NCBI RefSeq assembly: GCF_003634615.1
Contig: NZ_RBKX01000001.1
Coordinates: 1,798,001-1,862,000, forward strand
From: Flavobacterium sp. 102
Lineage (GTDB): Bacteria > Bacteroidota > Bacteroidia > Flavobacteriales > Flavobacteriaceae
Reading direction: 5' to 3'
Length of the DNA stretch: 64,000 nt
The first letter of the stretch is position 1; each line of letters opens with the position of its first letter. A program made the translations under genes and the position numbers. The notes beneath the pieces are model-generated. The model was not told the origin of the DNA and searched no databases. It saw only the letters and a list, made by a program, of their open reading frames with translations. Below, piece after piece: positions 53,614 to 63,249 of this stretch.

Positions 53614-55698
53614 ATGACCGTTAAAAAAACCTTCCCAAAAATTCTTTGGTTAATAGTTTCCTCTAGCATCTTTTTCATTATTCTTTATTTCGCCCTTTTC
53701 TATTATACAAAAAAAGCAGAAAAAGAAGTTTATAAAGATTCTGTAGAACACTTTGATAATGAAATACATAAGCTGCTTGATTTAGAGTCGAAACCTGTAT
53801 TAGTTGCTATTAATAATGATTCCAATTGGGATGAGTTTGTCAATTTTATAGCATCCAAAGACAAGGTTTGGTTTGATCAAACTATTGGTAACGAATTGGA
53901 AATTTATGACGCCGAATATTTAGGAGCTTATGATGCTCAAAAAAACTTTATCATCCGTACGCCAACACCAAGAATCAAAACGTTAGATTTTATTCCGAAA
54001 AAAGCCATGGATTTGCTGGATAAAGAAGGAATAAAAAAGTTTTACCTAAAAATTCCGGAAGGAATTGTTGAAGTTACCGGCGCCGCAATTCATCCTTCTG
54101 ATGATCCATTGAAAAATAAAACTAAAACTTCGGGTTACTTTTTCGTGGTTAGATTAATGGACAAAGAATTTTTTGAAAATTTACAGCATATAACGAATTC
54201 TAAGATAGAGTTTCTGGGATCTAATGTGGTGATTAAGGAAGAAAAAAACAAAATAGCTACCGCGTTTCAATTAAAAGATTCTAATGGAAAAGTAATCGGT
54301 CAACTATTGTTTCAAAGAAATTTTGAAATTTATTTCGAAAACACCATTAACTTGCTGTATATCATAATAGTTACTTTTTTTATCAGTTTGCTGGTTAATT
54401 TGATTTACACCAGAAGATTGGTTTATTATCCGTTGGATTTGATTAGAAGAGTTCTGGAAACCGGCAATAAAAAAGCCATCAAGCTGTTAAAAGAATCAAA
54501 CGGTGAGTTTAGTTATATCGGGAATTTATTCGAAGAAAATAATAATCAAAAACTGGAGTTGATTACGGCCAAAATCAAAGCGGAAGAAAGCGACCGATTA
54601 AAATCGTCCTTTTTAGCCAATTTATCGCATGAAATCAGAACACCGATGAATGCCATCAATGGTTTTACGGATTTGATAATTAATACAAACATCAACGAAA
54701 CGGAGAAACTGGAATATCTGAATGTGATAGAAAAGAGTGGGAAAAATTTGGTTTCCATTATTGATGATTTGATCGAAATGTCAAAAATTGATTCCAATCA
54801 AATTTCGCCCAATTATACTGTAGTCAATTTAGAATCATGCGTTAGCGAACTCTATGAAACCATTAAAGTTACCATTCCAAAAAAATCGATTGAATTTATA
54901 TTGATTAAAAGTTCAATGCCGGCCGAGTTTAATATTATTACTGACGATATAAAACTGAAGCAGGTTATTATTAATTTGTTGACCAATGCTATTAAGTTTA
55001 CTGATGTAGGTATGGTCACTTTTGGTTACGAAATTGATGAAAAAAATGAGCAAATTCATTTCACTGTAAGAGACACGGGTCTTGGAATTGACGAACAAGA
55101 ACACCAAAATATTTTTGATCGATTCAAACGAGTTGACAGTGATGTTTCTATAAAAGTTGGTGGTTTAGGGTTAGGTTTGGCTATTTCGAAAGCTTATGTG
55201 GAGCTGCTGGGCGGAAGTATTTCCTTAGAATCTAAAGTAGGGAAAGGTTCTACTTTTTACTTTTCAATTCCGTTAAAATATGCTAAGGTTGACAATATCA
55301 TGGTTAGACCGGTCAACAACCTTGAGGTCACAAAATCAGACAGCAAATTAATTTTGATAGCCGAAGATGATAATATCAATTTCTTATTGTTCCAAAAAAT
55401 GATGCAGCATAAGAATTATGAAATCATCAGAGCAATAAACGGTAGGGAAGCCGTAGAAATTTGTTTGGGCAACCCTAATATTGACTTGGTTTTAATGGAT
55501 ATAAAAATGCCTATTATGACAGGTTTTGAAGCTATCGAACAAATCCAACCGATGCGTCCGAATTTGCCAATCATTGCACAAACAGCTTATTCTTCTTCAG
55601 AAGACAAGGCCAAAATTGAAGAAGCCGGATTTACGGATTATATTACAAAACCATTAGATAGAGAGCGATTGTTTGAATTGTTGACCAAGTATTTATAA
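53614..55698 (+). CDS. hybrid sensor histidine kinase (CHASE4-like sensor, receiver domain)
   Basis: A 694-residue membrane sensor. A first membrane segment is at residues ~10-31; a periplasmic domain of ~215 residues starting with NDSNWDEFVNFI resembles CHASE4. A second membrane helix is at ~245-267. HisKA follows with the phospho-accepting histidine at about 339 (NLSHEIRTPMNAINGF), then an ATPase domain with ADTGLGID-type DTGLGID and GGLGLGL. A C-terminal receiver has IAEDDNIN and the phospho-acceptor Asp at 629 in VLMDIKMP. Nine bases separate it from the TorF-like gene. Confidence 0.93.
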   Translation: MTVKKTFPKILWLIVSSSIFFIILYFALFYYTKKAEKEVYKDSVEHFDNEIHKLLDLESKPVLVAINNDSNWDEFVNFIASKDKVWFDQTIGNELEIYDAEYLGAYDAQKNFIIRTPTPRIKTLDFIPKKAMDLLDKEGIKKFYLKIPEGIVEVTGAAIHPSDDPLKNKTKTSGYFFVVRLMDKEFFENLQHITNSKIEFLGSNVVIKEEKNKIATAFQLKDSNGKVIGQLLFQRNFEIYFENTINLLYIIIVTFFISLLVNLIYTRRLVYYPLDLIRRVLETGNKKAIKLLKESNGEFSYIGNLFEENNNQKLELITAKIKAEESDRLKSSFLANLSHEIRTPMNAINGFTDLIINTNINETEKLEYLNVIEKSGKNLVSIIDDLIEMSKIDSNQISPNYTVVNLESCVSELYETIKVTIPKKSIEFILIKSSMPAEFNIITDDIKLKQVIINLLTNAIKFTDVGMVTFGYEIDEKNEQIHFTVRDTGLGIDEQEHQNIFDRFKRVDSDVSIKVGGLGLGLAISKAYVELLGGSISLESKVGKGSTFYFSIPLKYAKVDNIMVRPVNNLEVTKSDSKLILIAEDDNINFLLFQKMMQHKNYEIIRAINGREAVEICLGNPNIDLVLMDIKMPIMTGFEAIEQIQPMRPNLPIIAQTAYSSSEDKAKIEEAGFTDYITKPLDRERLFELLTKYL

Positions 55699-55706
55699 AA
55701 AAAAGC

Positions 55707-56585
55707 ATGATGAGTTATAAAGAAATTGTTGCCGTGTTGTTTTTTAGTTTGGTTACAATTCCTTTTTTTTCTCAAGAAAATATAGTCGTAGCCGATAGCA
55801 TTGCGGAGGACGAAAAGAAACTGAATTTAAAGGTAGATATTGCCAGCCGATACCTTTGGCGTGGACAATGTTGGGGCGGCGATTATGTTGCGATTCAACC
55901 TTCCTTTGAATATGCCGTTACACCAAAACTGACACTGGGTTTTTGGGCTACTACCAATTTCAAAAGCGACTATTTTTATCCCGATGCTGTTTCGGCTTAC
56001 AAAGGATATCAAGAGATTGATTTTTATTTGACTTATCAAATCAATGATTTTTTGCAATTCCAACTTTGGGATTATTATTGGCCATCGGTTAGTAGGGTAG
56101 AAGGTGTTGATAACGGATTTTTCAATTACGGAAGCGATGGTTCGAAAACGGTTGACGCGATGCTGTATTTAGATTTTTCGGAAGGTTATAAATATCCCTT
56201 CAACGCCACGATAAGTACTTTGGTAGCCGGAAATGACTTCCGATATGATAGCAATGGTGAAAATCCAAAACAAAATTTCACAACTTATCTTGAATTAGGC
56301 TACACTTTTGCTTTCTTTGAAAATGCAACTTCAAAAGTGTTACAAAATATTGAGATTTCGCCCGTTGTTGGTGCAGTTTTAAATAACAAAGCAGCATATT
56401 ATACTTATGCCGATTATGATAAAGTTTCTTTCACAAATATAGGTGTAACTGCTTCTAAAGAATTTGATTTAGGCCACGGTATTTCGATGCCAATTGCTTT
56501 GAATTACACACACAATGGCGCTTCAAAAAACACTGAGCTTTTCGGGAAAAATTTCTGGGTAATAACGCTAAGTTTTAGTTACTGA
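55707..56585 (+). CDS. TorF-type putative porin
   Basis: A 292-residue outer-membrane beta-barrel protein. Signal peptide ends FFSQ (~23). The barrel opens DIASRYLWRGQCWGGDYVAIQPSFEYAV and ends in an aromatic, ILTLSFSY-like strand (WVITLSFSY). The pattern matches TorF family putative porins. It follows the hybrid kinase, suggesting a common function, and overlaps the convergent rimO stop by seven bases. Confidence 0.75.
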   Translation: MMSYKEIVAVLFFSLVTIPFFSQENIVVADSIAEDEKKLNLKVDIASRYLWRGQCWGGDYVAIQPSFEYAVTPKLTLGFWATTNFKSDYFYPDAVSAYKGYQEIDFYLTYQINDFLQFQLWDYYWPSVSRVEGVDNGFFNYGSDGSKTVDAMLYLDFSEGYKYPFNATISTLVAGNDFRYDSNGENPKQNFTTYLELGYTFAFFENATSKVLQNIEISPVVGAVLNNKAAYYTYADYDKVSFTNIGVTASKEFDLGHGISMPIALNYTHNGASKNTELFGKNFWVITLSFSY

Positions 56586-57883
56586 ACTGGTTCACCATAA
56601 AGGTCAAACTCAGTAGCATCAATGATTTTTACATTGACAAATTCTCCGGTTTTAACGTAGAAATTCGCAGCGTCAATCAACACTTCGTTGTCTACATCAG
56701 GACTGTCAAATTCAGTTCTTCCGATGAAATACTGACCTTCTTTTCGGTCAATAATACATTTGAAAGTTTGCCCGATTTTTTCTTGGTTTAAGTCCCAAGA
56801 AATTTGCGATTGTAAATCCATTATTTCCATAGCACGCGCTTGCTTTACTTCATCCGGAACATCATCTTCCAAGGAATAAGCATGCGTATTTTCTTCGTGA
56901 GAATATGCAAAACAACCCAATCTTTCAAATTTCATTTCTTGAACCCAATCTCTCATGATTTCAAAATCTTCCTGAGTTTCTCCCGGATAACCTACGATTA
57001 AAGTCGTTCTGATGGTCATTCCCGGAACAGCTTCTCGGAATTCTTTTAGCAATTTGGTGGTTTTTTCTTTTGTCGTTCCTCTTCGCATAGATTTCAAAAT
57101 ATTATCTGAAATGTGTTGCAACGGAATATCGATATAATTACAGATTTTTGGTTCGCGTTTCATCAAATCCAAAACATCCATTGGGAAACCGGTTGGGAAA
57201 GCATAGTGTAAACGAATCCATTCGATGCCTTCTACTTTTACTAAATTTTCAAGCAATTCAGCTAAGTTTCTTTTTTTGTATAAATCTAAACCGTAGTACG
57301 TTAAATCTTGAGCGATAAGAATCAATTCCTTTACGCCGTTTTTAGCCAAACCTTCAGCTTCTTTGACTAGTTTTTCAATGGATTGCGAAACGTGCTTGCC
57401 ACGCATAATCGGAATGGCACAAAAGCTGCACGGTCTATCACAACCTTCAGCAATTTTTAAATAAGCATAGTTTTTTGGCGTGGTGGTTAAACGTTCGCCA
57501 AGTAACTCATGTTTGTAATCTGCACCTAAAGCTTTTAATAATAAGGGTAATTCTGTGGTGCCGAAATATTGGTCAACATTCGGAATTTCTTTCTCTAAAT
57601 CGGGACGGTATCTTTCAGAAAGACAACCGGTAACAAAAACTTTGTCTACTAAGCCTCTTTCTTTTTTATCGGCATATTCAAGAATCGTATTTACTGATTC
57701 TGCTTTGGCATTATCAATAAAACCGCAGGTGTTAATCACCACAATGTTTCCTTCTTGTTCATGTGCTACCTCTTTGCCACTGGCTTTTAATTGCCCCATT
57801 AAAACCTCACTATCGTAAGTGTTTTTAGAACATCCAAGGGTAATGACATTGATTTTGTTTTTCTTTAAAGACTTAGTTCTCAT
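56579..57883 (-). CDS. rimO: ribosomal protein S12 methylthiotransferase RimO
   Basis: A 434-residue radical SAM methylthiotransferase modifying Asp89 of ribosomal protein S12. The N-terminal cluster region is VITLGCSKNTYDSEVL with further Cys in VINTCGFI and VTGCLSERY; the SAM cluster is AEGCDRPCSFCAIPIMRG; a TRAM domain closes the protein (IGQTFKCIIDRKEGQYFIG). The ATG at 57883 starts the canonical MRTKSLKKNKINVITLG; a longer frame to 57970 adds unconserved sequence and is rejected. Confidence 0.95.
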   Translation of the reverse strand: MRTKSLKKNKINVITLGCSKNTYDSEVLMGQLKASGKEVAHEQEGNIVVINTCGFIDNAKAESVNTILEYADKKERGLVDKVFVTGCLSERYRPDLEKEIPNVDQYFGTTELPLLLKALGADYKHELLGERLTTTPKNYAYLKIAEGCDRPCSFCAIPIMRGKHVSQSIEKLVKEAEGLAKNGVKELILIAQDLTYYGLDLYKKRNLAELLENLVKVEGIEWIRLHYAFPTGFPMDVLDLMKREPKICNYIDIPLQHISDNILKSMRRGTTKEKTTKLLKEFREAVPGMTIRTTLIVGYPGETQEDFEIMRDWVQEMKFERLGCFAYSHEENTHAYSLEDDVPDEVKQARAMEIMDLQSQISWDLNQEKIGQTFKCIIDRKEGQYFIGRTEFDSPDVDNEVLIDAANFYVKTGEFVNVKIIDATEFDLYGEPVQ

Positions 57884-57963
57884 AGATTTAATTCCGATTA
57901 TTGGGAAAGCGTGCAAAATTACGGTTTTATTTCTAATTAGCCTGTTGACTTTCAAAAATAAAA

Positions 57964-57989
57964 AAACCATCTCGTTATTGAGATGGTTT
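57964..57989 (-). terminator. terminator of the FadL-like gene
   Basis: AAACCATCTC (57964-57973) and GAGATGGTTT (57980-57989) form a perfect 10-bp stem with a GTTATT loop; on the minus strand a T-run follows. It lies between the FadL-like stop and the rimO start. Confidence 0.85.
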
Positions 57990-58009
57990 GGGTTTGTAGT
58001 AGATGCGGA

Positions 58010-59521
58010 TTAGAAATTCACAGAATAACTAACCGTTACATTATTGTTGTATCTGCTGATTCTCGCCGGATCTGTCATGCCCGAAGAGACAAAAGCTTGA
58101 TTGCTATTTCTGTGGTCATAAGAGTAAGCTAAATCTAATCGGCTTTCGCCAAAATTATAACCAATTCCACCGGTATATCCGGTTAAGTCACCAAAAGCTT
58201 GGTCTACTTTATAAGGACTTTCTTCAAATCGATAGCCTGCTCTTAAACTCACTTGTTTGATTTTGAATTCGCCACCAACACGAACCTCAATAGCATTGTC
58301 TAACGCATTGTTCATAAAATTGTTGATGCCCATATAACTTGGATCGTTTTTAGGTTTTATTCTTGTAGCGCTGTAATCTTTGCTGGAAACATCAACACTT
58401 AATAATCCTTTTTTGCCAAAAATATATGCCAAACTGCCAGTCCATTTTCCGGGAGTTTGAACCGTGTAAGGTAAATACACTATAGGATCTTGAAATGAAA
58501 AAGGGAATTCATTACCGTCTTGATTGTTTAGACTACGTGTTCTAACTCCTTGTTGTAATTCGTCGGTTAATCTGAACCACGTTGGCGATTCATACGCGAG
58601 ACCGATACGAACACTTTCTATAGGTTTTACAATTGCCCCTAAGTTGAATGAAAATCCGGAACCAGTTGTCCAAAGTCTGTTTTCAAAAAGAATTTCTGAA
58701 ATGGTTGAACCGGTATCATAAAGCGGATTGTCATTGCTTTCATATACAGAAGACAACTTTTCAATGTTTACGAAATGGAAATTCAAATTTCCGCCAAGGA
58801 AAATAATATCTTTATAAGAAGCAGAAAAGTTACCGGATAGTTTACCATTATAACCAGTAGTAAAAACTTGGTTTTCTTGGTAATAGTTTCCACCAGTCGG
58901 AATGTTAGTGTAATAAGAATTGTTGTTAGGGACATTATTGGTCGGCTCAAAAATATAAGTGTCATAACCTAAATAAGCCTGTTGCTCATAAAAATTTAAA
59001 TCATAATAACTGAAATCATTTAGCACACTAGTTGGAATGCCTTGAGCAATGTTTACAAAATAATTTCCTATAGAGTTATATGGATTGGTTCCTGCAGATA
59101 ATACGCTATTGTTAAAGTTATTAGCGTTTTCATAATTTAAACCAATGGCAATTTTTTTCCAATCACTTTTGCTGTCAGCACCATTTTTAAAAATAAAAAT
59201 AGCACCAGCTTGATTGATGTCTAGAGTACTATCCGTGTCATTGGTTGAAGTGCCAAAATAGCGAGATTTATTTTTGGCATTGTAAACAGAACCGGAAATC
59301 GTAGCAAAGTTATTGTTAAAAAAAATTGAACCTGCCGGATTAACATTAATGGCTGATAAATCACCACCAACGGCTCCAAAGGCACCACTCATCCCTCTGA
59401 ATCTGGCAGTTCCGGTAAGATTGTCAACGGCTAGACGTATAACGTCATCCGGTGTGGTTTCTTGAGCTTGAACATTGGAAAATGACATTCCAATGCATAA
59501 TAATAGTAAGTACTTTTTCAT
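58010..59521 (-). CDS. OmpP1/FadL/TodX-family outer-membrane protein
   Basis: A 503-residue outer-membrane beta-barrel of the FadL type, which imports hydrophobic molecules. Signal peptide ends NVQAQ (~20). The N-terminal ARFRGMSGAFGAVGGDLSAINVNPAGSIFF is the family signature. Later strands include KPIESVRIGLAYESPTWFRL and KQVSLRAGYRFEESPYK, and the last residue is aromatic (VSYSVNF). In Bacteroidota such proteins also serve haem or T9SS (PorV-like) roles; nothing here decides. Confidence 0.9.
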   Translation of the reverse strand: MKKYLLLLCIGMSFSNVQAQETTPDDVIRLAVDNLTGTARFRGMSGAFGAVGGDLSAINVNPAGSIFFNNNFATISGSVYNAKNKSRYFGTSTNDTDSTLDINQAGAIFIFKNGADSKSDWKKIAIGLNYENANNFNNSVLSAGTNPYNSIGNYFVNIAQGIPTSVLNDFSYYDLNFYEQQAYLGYDTYIFEPTNNVPNNNSYYTNIPTGGNYYQENQVFTTGYNGKLSGNFSASYKDIIFLGGNLNFHFVNIEKLSSVYESNDNPLYDTGSTISEILFENRLWTTGSGFSFNLGAIVKPIESVRIGLAYESPTWFRLTDELQQGVRTRSLNNQDGNEFPFSFQDPIVYLPYTVQTPGKWTGSLAYIFGKKGLLSVDVSSKDYSATRIKPKNDPSYMGINNFMNNALDNAIEVRVGGEFKIKQVSLRAGYRFEESPYKVDQAFGDLTGYTGGIGYNFGESRLDLAYSYDHRNSNQAFVSSGMTDPARISRYNNNVTVSYSVNF

Positions 59522-59540
59522 AGTATTTTTAATTTTTGTT

Positions 59541-59578
59541 CAAAAAAAACCTATGCAATAGTTTAACAAAGCATAGGT
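59541..59578 (-). terminator. terminator of the Gly/Asn-rich lipoprotein gene
   Basis: On the minus strand, ACCTATGC (59571-59578) and GCATAGGT (59549-59556) pair across a 14-base loop and are followed by a run of eight T (59542-59549). Confidence 0.75.
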
Positions 59579-59596
59579 AAATAATAAATTAGTGAA

Positions 59597-60529
59597 TTAT
59601 CTTCTTCCGCCGCTGCCGGATCTTCCACCGCCGTAACTTCCGCCACCGCCTCCAGAGGAACGACCACCGCCATAGTTGCTTGGGCTTGAAGAACGTGTAG
59701 GGGCAGATTCAGTTCTCACATTTCCTCTTGGTTGAGAGGTGTTTGTGTTTGGTCTAGGTGAAGTGTTATTGTAATTTCTTGGAGTAGAAGAATTATTTCT
59801 CGTTGGAGTGGAATTAGAATTGTTTCGAGTAGGATTAAAGGTGGAATTCCTGGTATTGATAGAGTTGTTTCCTCTTACACCATAATTAGACGCATTTCTG
59901 ACACCATATCTTGAATTGTTAGTTCTGTTTCCAACTCCAAATGAAGAGCCTCTTCTTCCTCCATTGTGATAGTGATAATAATTGTTGTAGTAACCACCAT
60001 ACCAATTGTTGTAACCATAATAGCCGCCATACCAAGGGCTATACCAACCGCCCCAGCCAACATTCCAACCCGGACCGTACCAATTGTTCCAACCCCAACC
60101 CCATGATGGCCCCCAGTTGCTCCAACCCCAGTAATTGCCGTACCAGTAATTGTTCCAGTAGCCGTAACCCCAGCTGTTGTCATAAACATTAACGGTTACT
60201 GACTGTGGGTTACTTCCCCAACTTGCGTTGTTGTTATAGTTTTGGGTATTGTTTGCTGTTGAGTCGTTACTTACAGAAGTATAGTTTTCAACATTTGTAA
60301 ATGTTTCCGACTCTTTATTCAGGTCGCTAAAGTATTCTTGGTATTTATTGCTTTGAGAATTGTCATTTGACACAGTTTCTCGTCTCTTAGTTTCTGAACT
60401 TCCATAAACTCCATCAGAATCGTAATAAGAACTGTTTTGGTAGGAGCCACATGAGGTAATTGTAATTGCCACAATCCCTAAGAGGTAAAATAGGGGCAAT
60501 CTTCGACTAAATAAATAATAAGTTTTCAT
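59597..60529 (-). CDS. lipoprotein with Asn/Gly/Trp/Tyr-rich low-complexity body
   Basis: A 310-residue protein. The leader ends TITSCGS, so lipidation at Cys ~28 is expected. Residues ~40-110 are Ser/Asn/Glu-rich. Residues ~110-200 are packed with WGYGYWNNYWYGN-type aromatic-glycine clusters, followed by Asn/Thr/Ser/Pro stretches, ending in a Gly-Arg tail (GGGSYGGGRSGSGGRR). No enzymatic motif is seen. Composition suggests a surface or extracellular structural protein. The low complexity makes similarity searches unreliable. Confidence 0.8.
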   Translation of the reverse strand: MKTYYLFSRRLPLFYLLGIVAITITSCGSYQNSSYYDSDGVYGSSETKRRETVSNDNSQSNKYQEYFSDLNKESETFTNVENYTSVSNDSTANNTQNYNNNASWGSNPQSVTVNVYDNSWGYGYWNNYWYGNYWGWSNWGPSWGWGWNNWYGPGWNVGWGGWYSPWYGGYYGYNNWYGGYYNNYYHYHNGGRRGSSFGVGNRTNNSRYGVRNASNYGVRGNNSINTRNSTFNPTRNNSNSTPTRNNSSTPRNYNNTSPRPNTNTSQPRGNVRTESAPTRSSSPSNYGGGRSSGGGGGSYGGGRSGSGGRR

Positions 60530-60548
60530 ATCTATAGCATTTTTATTG

Positions 60549-60576
60549 TTGGACTATACAAAAATAGTTAGTTTTG
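60549..60576 (+). promoter_or_regulatory. candidate promoter of proS
   Basis: TAGTTTTG at 60569-60576, with a TTG at 60549-60551 (N17) and another at 60546-60548 (N20). It is 53 bases before the proS start. Confidence 0.55.
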
Positions 60577-60629
60577 TCGAACTATTTAGTTAAAAAAAGT
60601 TAAACAATTTTTATGCCAAATTATTCAAT

Positions 60630-62108
60630 ATGAGTAAGAACCTAACAAAAAGAGAAGAAGATTATTCCAGATGGTATAACGAACTGGTCGTCAAAGCTGA
60701 TTTAGCTGAGAATTCAGGGGTTAGAGGTTGTATGGTGATCAAACCATACGGCTATGCTATTTGGGAAAAAATGCAAGCAGAATTAGACAGAATGTTTAAA
60801 GAAACAGGTCATAGTAATGCCTATTTTCCTCTTTTTGTACCCAAAAGCATGTTTGAGGCTGAAGAAAAGAATGCAGAAGGTTTTGCCAAGGAATGTGCTA
60901 TCGTAACACACTACCGATTAAAAAACGATCCTGATAAACCGGGGAAATTAATGGTTGATCCCAATGCTAAATTGGAAGAAGAACTAATTGTTCGTCCAAC
61001 CAGTGAAGCCATTATTTGGTCTACATATAAAAATTGGGTTCAATCTTATAGAGATTTACCTTTGTTAATCAACCAATGGGCGAATGTCGTTCGTTGGGAA
61101 ATGAGAACCAGATTATTCTTGAGAACTGCAGAGTTTTTATGGCAAGAAGGACATACTGCGCATGCCACCAAACTAGAAGCTATTGAAGAGTCTGAAAAGA
61201 TGATGCATGTCTATGCGGATTTTGCTGAAAACTTTATGGCTATTCCGGTTATCAAAGGGTTAAAAACGGAAACTGAACGCTTTGCGGGTGCGGAAGAAAC
61301 TTATTGTATAGAAGCTTTAATGCAAGACGGAAAAGCTTTGCAAGCGGGTACTTCCCATTTCTTAGGGCAAAATTTTGCCAAAGCTTTTGATGTAAAGTTT
61401 GCCAACCAAGAAGGAAAGCAAGAACATGTTTGGGGTACATCATGGGGTGTTTCTACGCGTTTGATGGGTGCGTTGGTTATGACACATTCCGATGACAATG
61501 GATTAGTGTTACCTCCAAATTTGGCTCCAATACAAGTGGTTATCGTTCCGATTTTCAAAACAGATGAAGAGTTTGATAATATCTCAGATGTTGCTAATGA
61601 TTTGGTAGCTCAATTCAGAAAATTAGGCATTTCCGTGAAGTTTGACAATAGAACGACTCAAAAACCGGGTTTCAAATTTGCTGAATGGGAATTGAAAGGT
61701 GTGCCAGTGAGGATTGCTATTGGGCCAAAAGATTTAGAAAACGGAACTTTCGAAATTGCTCGACGTGATACTTTGACTAAAGAAGTAGTCGATAAAGAAG
61801 GTGCTGTCAATTATATTACGGACTTGTTGGAGCAAATTCAGAAAGATTTATTCAATCGTGCATTGGATTTTAGAAATACGCATATTACTGAAGTAAATTC
61901 TTTTGAAGAGTTTAAAGAAGTTTTAGAAAGCAAGACCGGTTTTATCTCTGCCCATTGGGACGGAACTCCGGAAACGGAAGAAAAAATCAAGGATTTGACC
62001 AAAGCAACCATACGTTGTATTCCTTTAGATCAAAAAAAGGAAGAAGGAACTTGTGTTTTTTCCGGAAGCAAATCCACTGGTAGAGTGCTCTTTGCAAAAG
62101 CATATTAA
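60630..62108 (+). CDS. proS: prolyl-tRNA synthetase, archaeal/eukaryote-like
   Basis: A 492-residue class II aminoacyl-tRNA synthetase. Motif 2 is in [26 protein letters not shown], motif 3 in [24 protein letters not shown], and the anticodon domain begins [13 protein letters not shown]; residues ~480-492 (VLFAKAY) end in Tyr. It lacks the INS editing insertion of E. coli-type ProRS, and belongs to the shorter ProS type used in Bacteroidota. Two tRNA-Glu genes follow. Confidence 0.95.
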   Translation: MSKNLTKREEDYSRWYNELVVKADLAENSGVRGCMVIKPYGYAIWEKMQAELDRMFKETGHSNAYFPLFVPKSMFEAEEKNAEGFAKECAIVTHYRLKNDPDKPGKLMVDPNAKLEEELIVRPTSEAIIWSTYKNWVQSYRDLPLLINQWANVVRWEMRTRLFLRTAEFLWQEGHTAHATKLEAIEESEKMMHVYADFAENFMAIPVIKGLKTETERFAGAEETYCIEALMQDGKALQAGTSHFLGQNFAKAFDVKFANQEGKQEHVWGTSWGVSTRLMGALVMTHSDDNGLVLPPNLAPIQVVIVPIFKTDEEFDNISDVANDLVAQFRKLGISVKFDNRTTQKPGFKFAEWELKGVPVRIAIGPKDLENGTFEIARRDTLTKEVVDKEGAVNYITDLLEQIQKDLFNRALDFRNTHITEVNSFEEFKEVLESKTGFISAHWDGTPETEEKIKDLTKATIRCIPLDQKKEEGTCVFSGSKSTGRVLFAKAY

Positions 62109-62137
62109 TAAAAATCAGAAAAAAAATAGTTGCGCTC

Positions 62138-62167
62138 TTGTGTGATTGAAAAATAATTGTATTTTTG
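62138..62167 (+). promoter_or_regulatory. promoter of the tRNA-Glu pair
   Basis: TTG (62138-62140), a 19-base spacer, and TATTTTTG (62160-62167), a consensus fit, 23 bases before the first tRNA. Confidence 0.8.
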
Positions 62168-62190
62168 CAACCGCAATTTTAAGCAAAGTT

Positions 62191-62262
62191 GGCCCGTTCG
62201 TCTATCGGTTAGGACGCATGGTTTTCATCCATGTAAGAGGGGTTCGATTCCCCTACGGGCTA
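62191..62262 (+). tRNA. tRNA-Glu (anticodon TTC), copy 1
   Basis: A 72-base cloverleaf: acceptor GGCCCGT / ACGGGCT (first pair G-U), anticodon stem CATGG/CCATG around TTTTCAT (anticodon TTC), T-arm AGGGG-TTCGATT-CCCCT, discriminator A, no encoded CCA. Confidence 0.95.
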
Positions 62263-62280
62263 CAATATTTAAGGCTTAAT

Positions 62281-62352
62281 GGCCCGTTCGTCTATCGGTT
62301 AGGACGCATGGTTTTCATCCATGTAAGAGGGGTTCGATTCCCCTACGGGCTA
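62281..62352 (+). tRNA. tRNA-Glu (anticodon TTC), copy 2
   Basis: Base-for-base identical to the copy at 62191-62262, 18 bases downstream, so the pair is a tandem duplication transcribed together. Confidence 0.95.
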
Positions 62353-62505
62353 CAGATTAGTTGTAAATTAGTTTTATAGAACAAGAGTTCAGTGTCTCGA
62401 ATTGTTGTTTTATTAGTTAAAACCAAAGTGATTATGTTTAATTGTGGGAGGTTTTTCTTTTTTAACTAAATATTTTATTATTAATTACAATTAAATTACA
62501 AGAAA

Positions 62506-62757
62506 ATGGCAAATCACAAGTCAGCTTTAAAAAGAATCAGAAGCAACGAAAAGAAAAGAGTGTTGAACAGATACCAACACAAAACAACTCGTAACGCAAT
62601 CAAAGCGTTAAGATTGGCTACAGATAAATCAGATGCTTCTGCTAAATTGTCTGCTGTTATTTCTATGATTGACAAATTGGCTAAGAAAAATATCATTCAT
62701 GATAACAAAGCAGCTAATTTAAAATCTAAATTAACTAAACACGTTTCTAAGTTATAA
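62506..62757 (+). CDS. rpsT: 30S ribosomal protein S20
   Basis: An 83-residue basic, helical protein (MANHKSALKRIRSNEKKRVLNR, then NAIKALRLATDKSDASAKL) matching bsTHX-independent S20, which binds the 5' domain of 16S rRNA. The 153-base gap after the second tRNA-Glu holds no terminator that I can see; a weak TATGTTTA box lies at 62433-62440. Confidence 0.96.
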   Translation: MANHKSALKRIRSNEKKRVLNRYQHKTTRNAIKALRLATDKSDASAKLSAVISMIDKLAKKNIIHDNKAANLKSKLTKHVSKL

Positions 62758-62781
62758 TCTAACTTATTGTAAGCTTATAAA

Positions 62782-62810
62782 AAAAAGTCCCGATAACTCG
62801 GGACTTTTTA
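62782..62810. terminator. bidirectional terminator between rpsT and the response regulator
   Basis: AAAAAGTCCCG (62782-62792) and CGGGACTTTTT (62799-62809) form a perfect 11-bp stem with an ATAACT loop; A- and T-runs on both sides suit both convergent transcripts. Confidence 0.9.
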
Positions 62811-62829
62811 TTTTATATTAATCTGGAAT

Positions 62830-63240
62830 CTAAAATCCGGGTTTTAAAATCTCGAGCATTTCTTTAGTTATAGGCTTTGAAAGAAAGTCAATCACCATAG
62901 GGTAACTTTTTGCTTTTACTACATCTTGAGGGTCAATTGTAGACGATAGCACAATAAACTTAGCTTCTTTAAATACATCCTGATAATCATTTTGAAGGTA
63001 GTTGTCTAAAAACTCCCAACCATTCATTATAGGCATGTTTAAGTCTAAAAATATCAATTTTGGATAGGATACGTTCACATCGAGTTTGTATTCCGGAGCC
63101 AATTTATTAAAGTAGTCAATGGCCTCTTCGCCGTTTTTGGCAGTCAGTACTTCATTGGCAAAAGCAACTCTTTCAATGACTTTTTTACAAAGCATCAAAG
63201 TTATGGCATCATCGTCTACACAAAGTATTTTTTCGAGCAT
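62830..63240 (-). CDS. single-domain response regulator
   Basis: A 136-residue receiver-only protein. The acidic pocket is ILCVDDDAITL, the phospho-acceptor Asp lies in KLIFLDLNMPIMNGWEF, the Thr/Ser in FIVLSSTID, and the conserved Lys in FLSKPIT. With no DNA-binding domain it must act by protein contact (such as relay to another kinase). It is nine bases downstream of the adjacent histidine kinase gene. Confidence 0.92.
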   Translation of the reverse strand: MLEKILCVDDDAITLMLCKKVIERVAFANEVLTAKNGEEAIDYFNKLAPEYKLDVNVSYPKLIFLDLNMPIMNGWEFLDNYLQNDYQDVFKEAKFIVLSSTIDPQDVVKAKSYPMVIDFLSKPITKEMLEILKPGF

Positions 63241-63249
63241 TTGAAAGGA

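Noticed and set aside
62146..62379. 77-residue open frame across both tRNA-Glu genes
   Set aside because: It is created by the tandem identical tRNA sequences, which explain its internal repetition.
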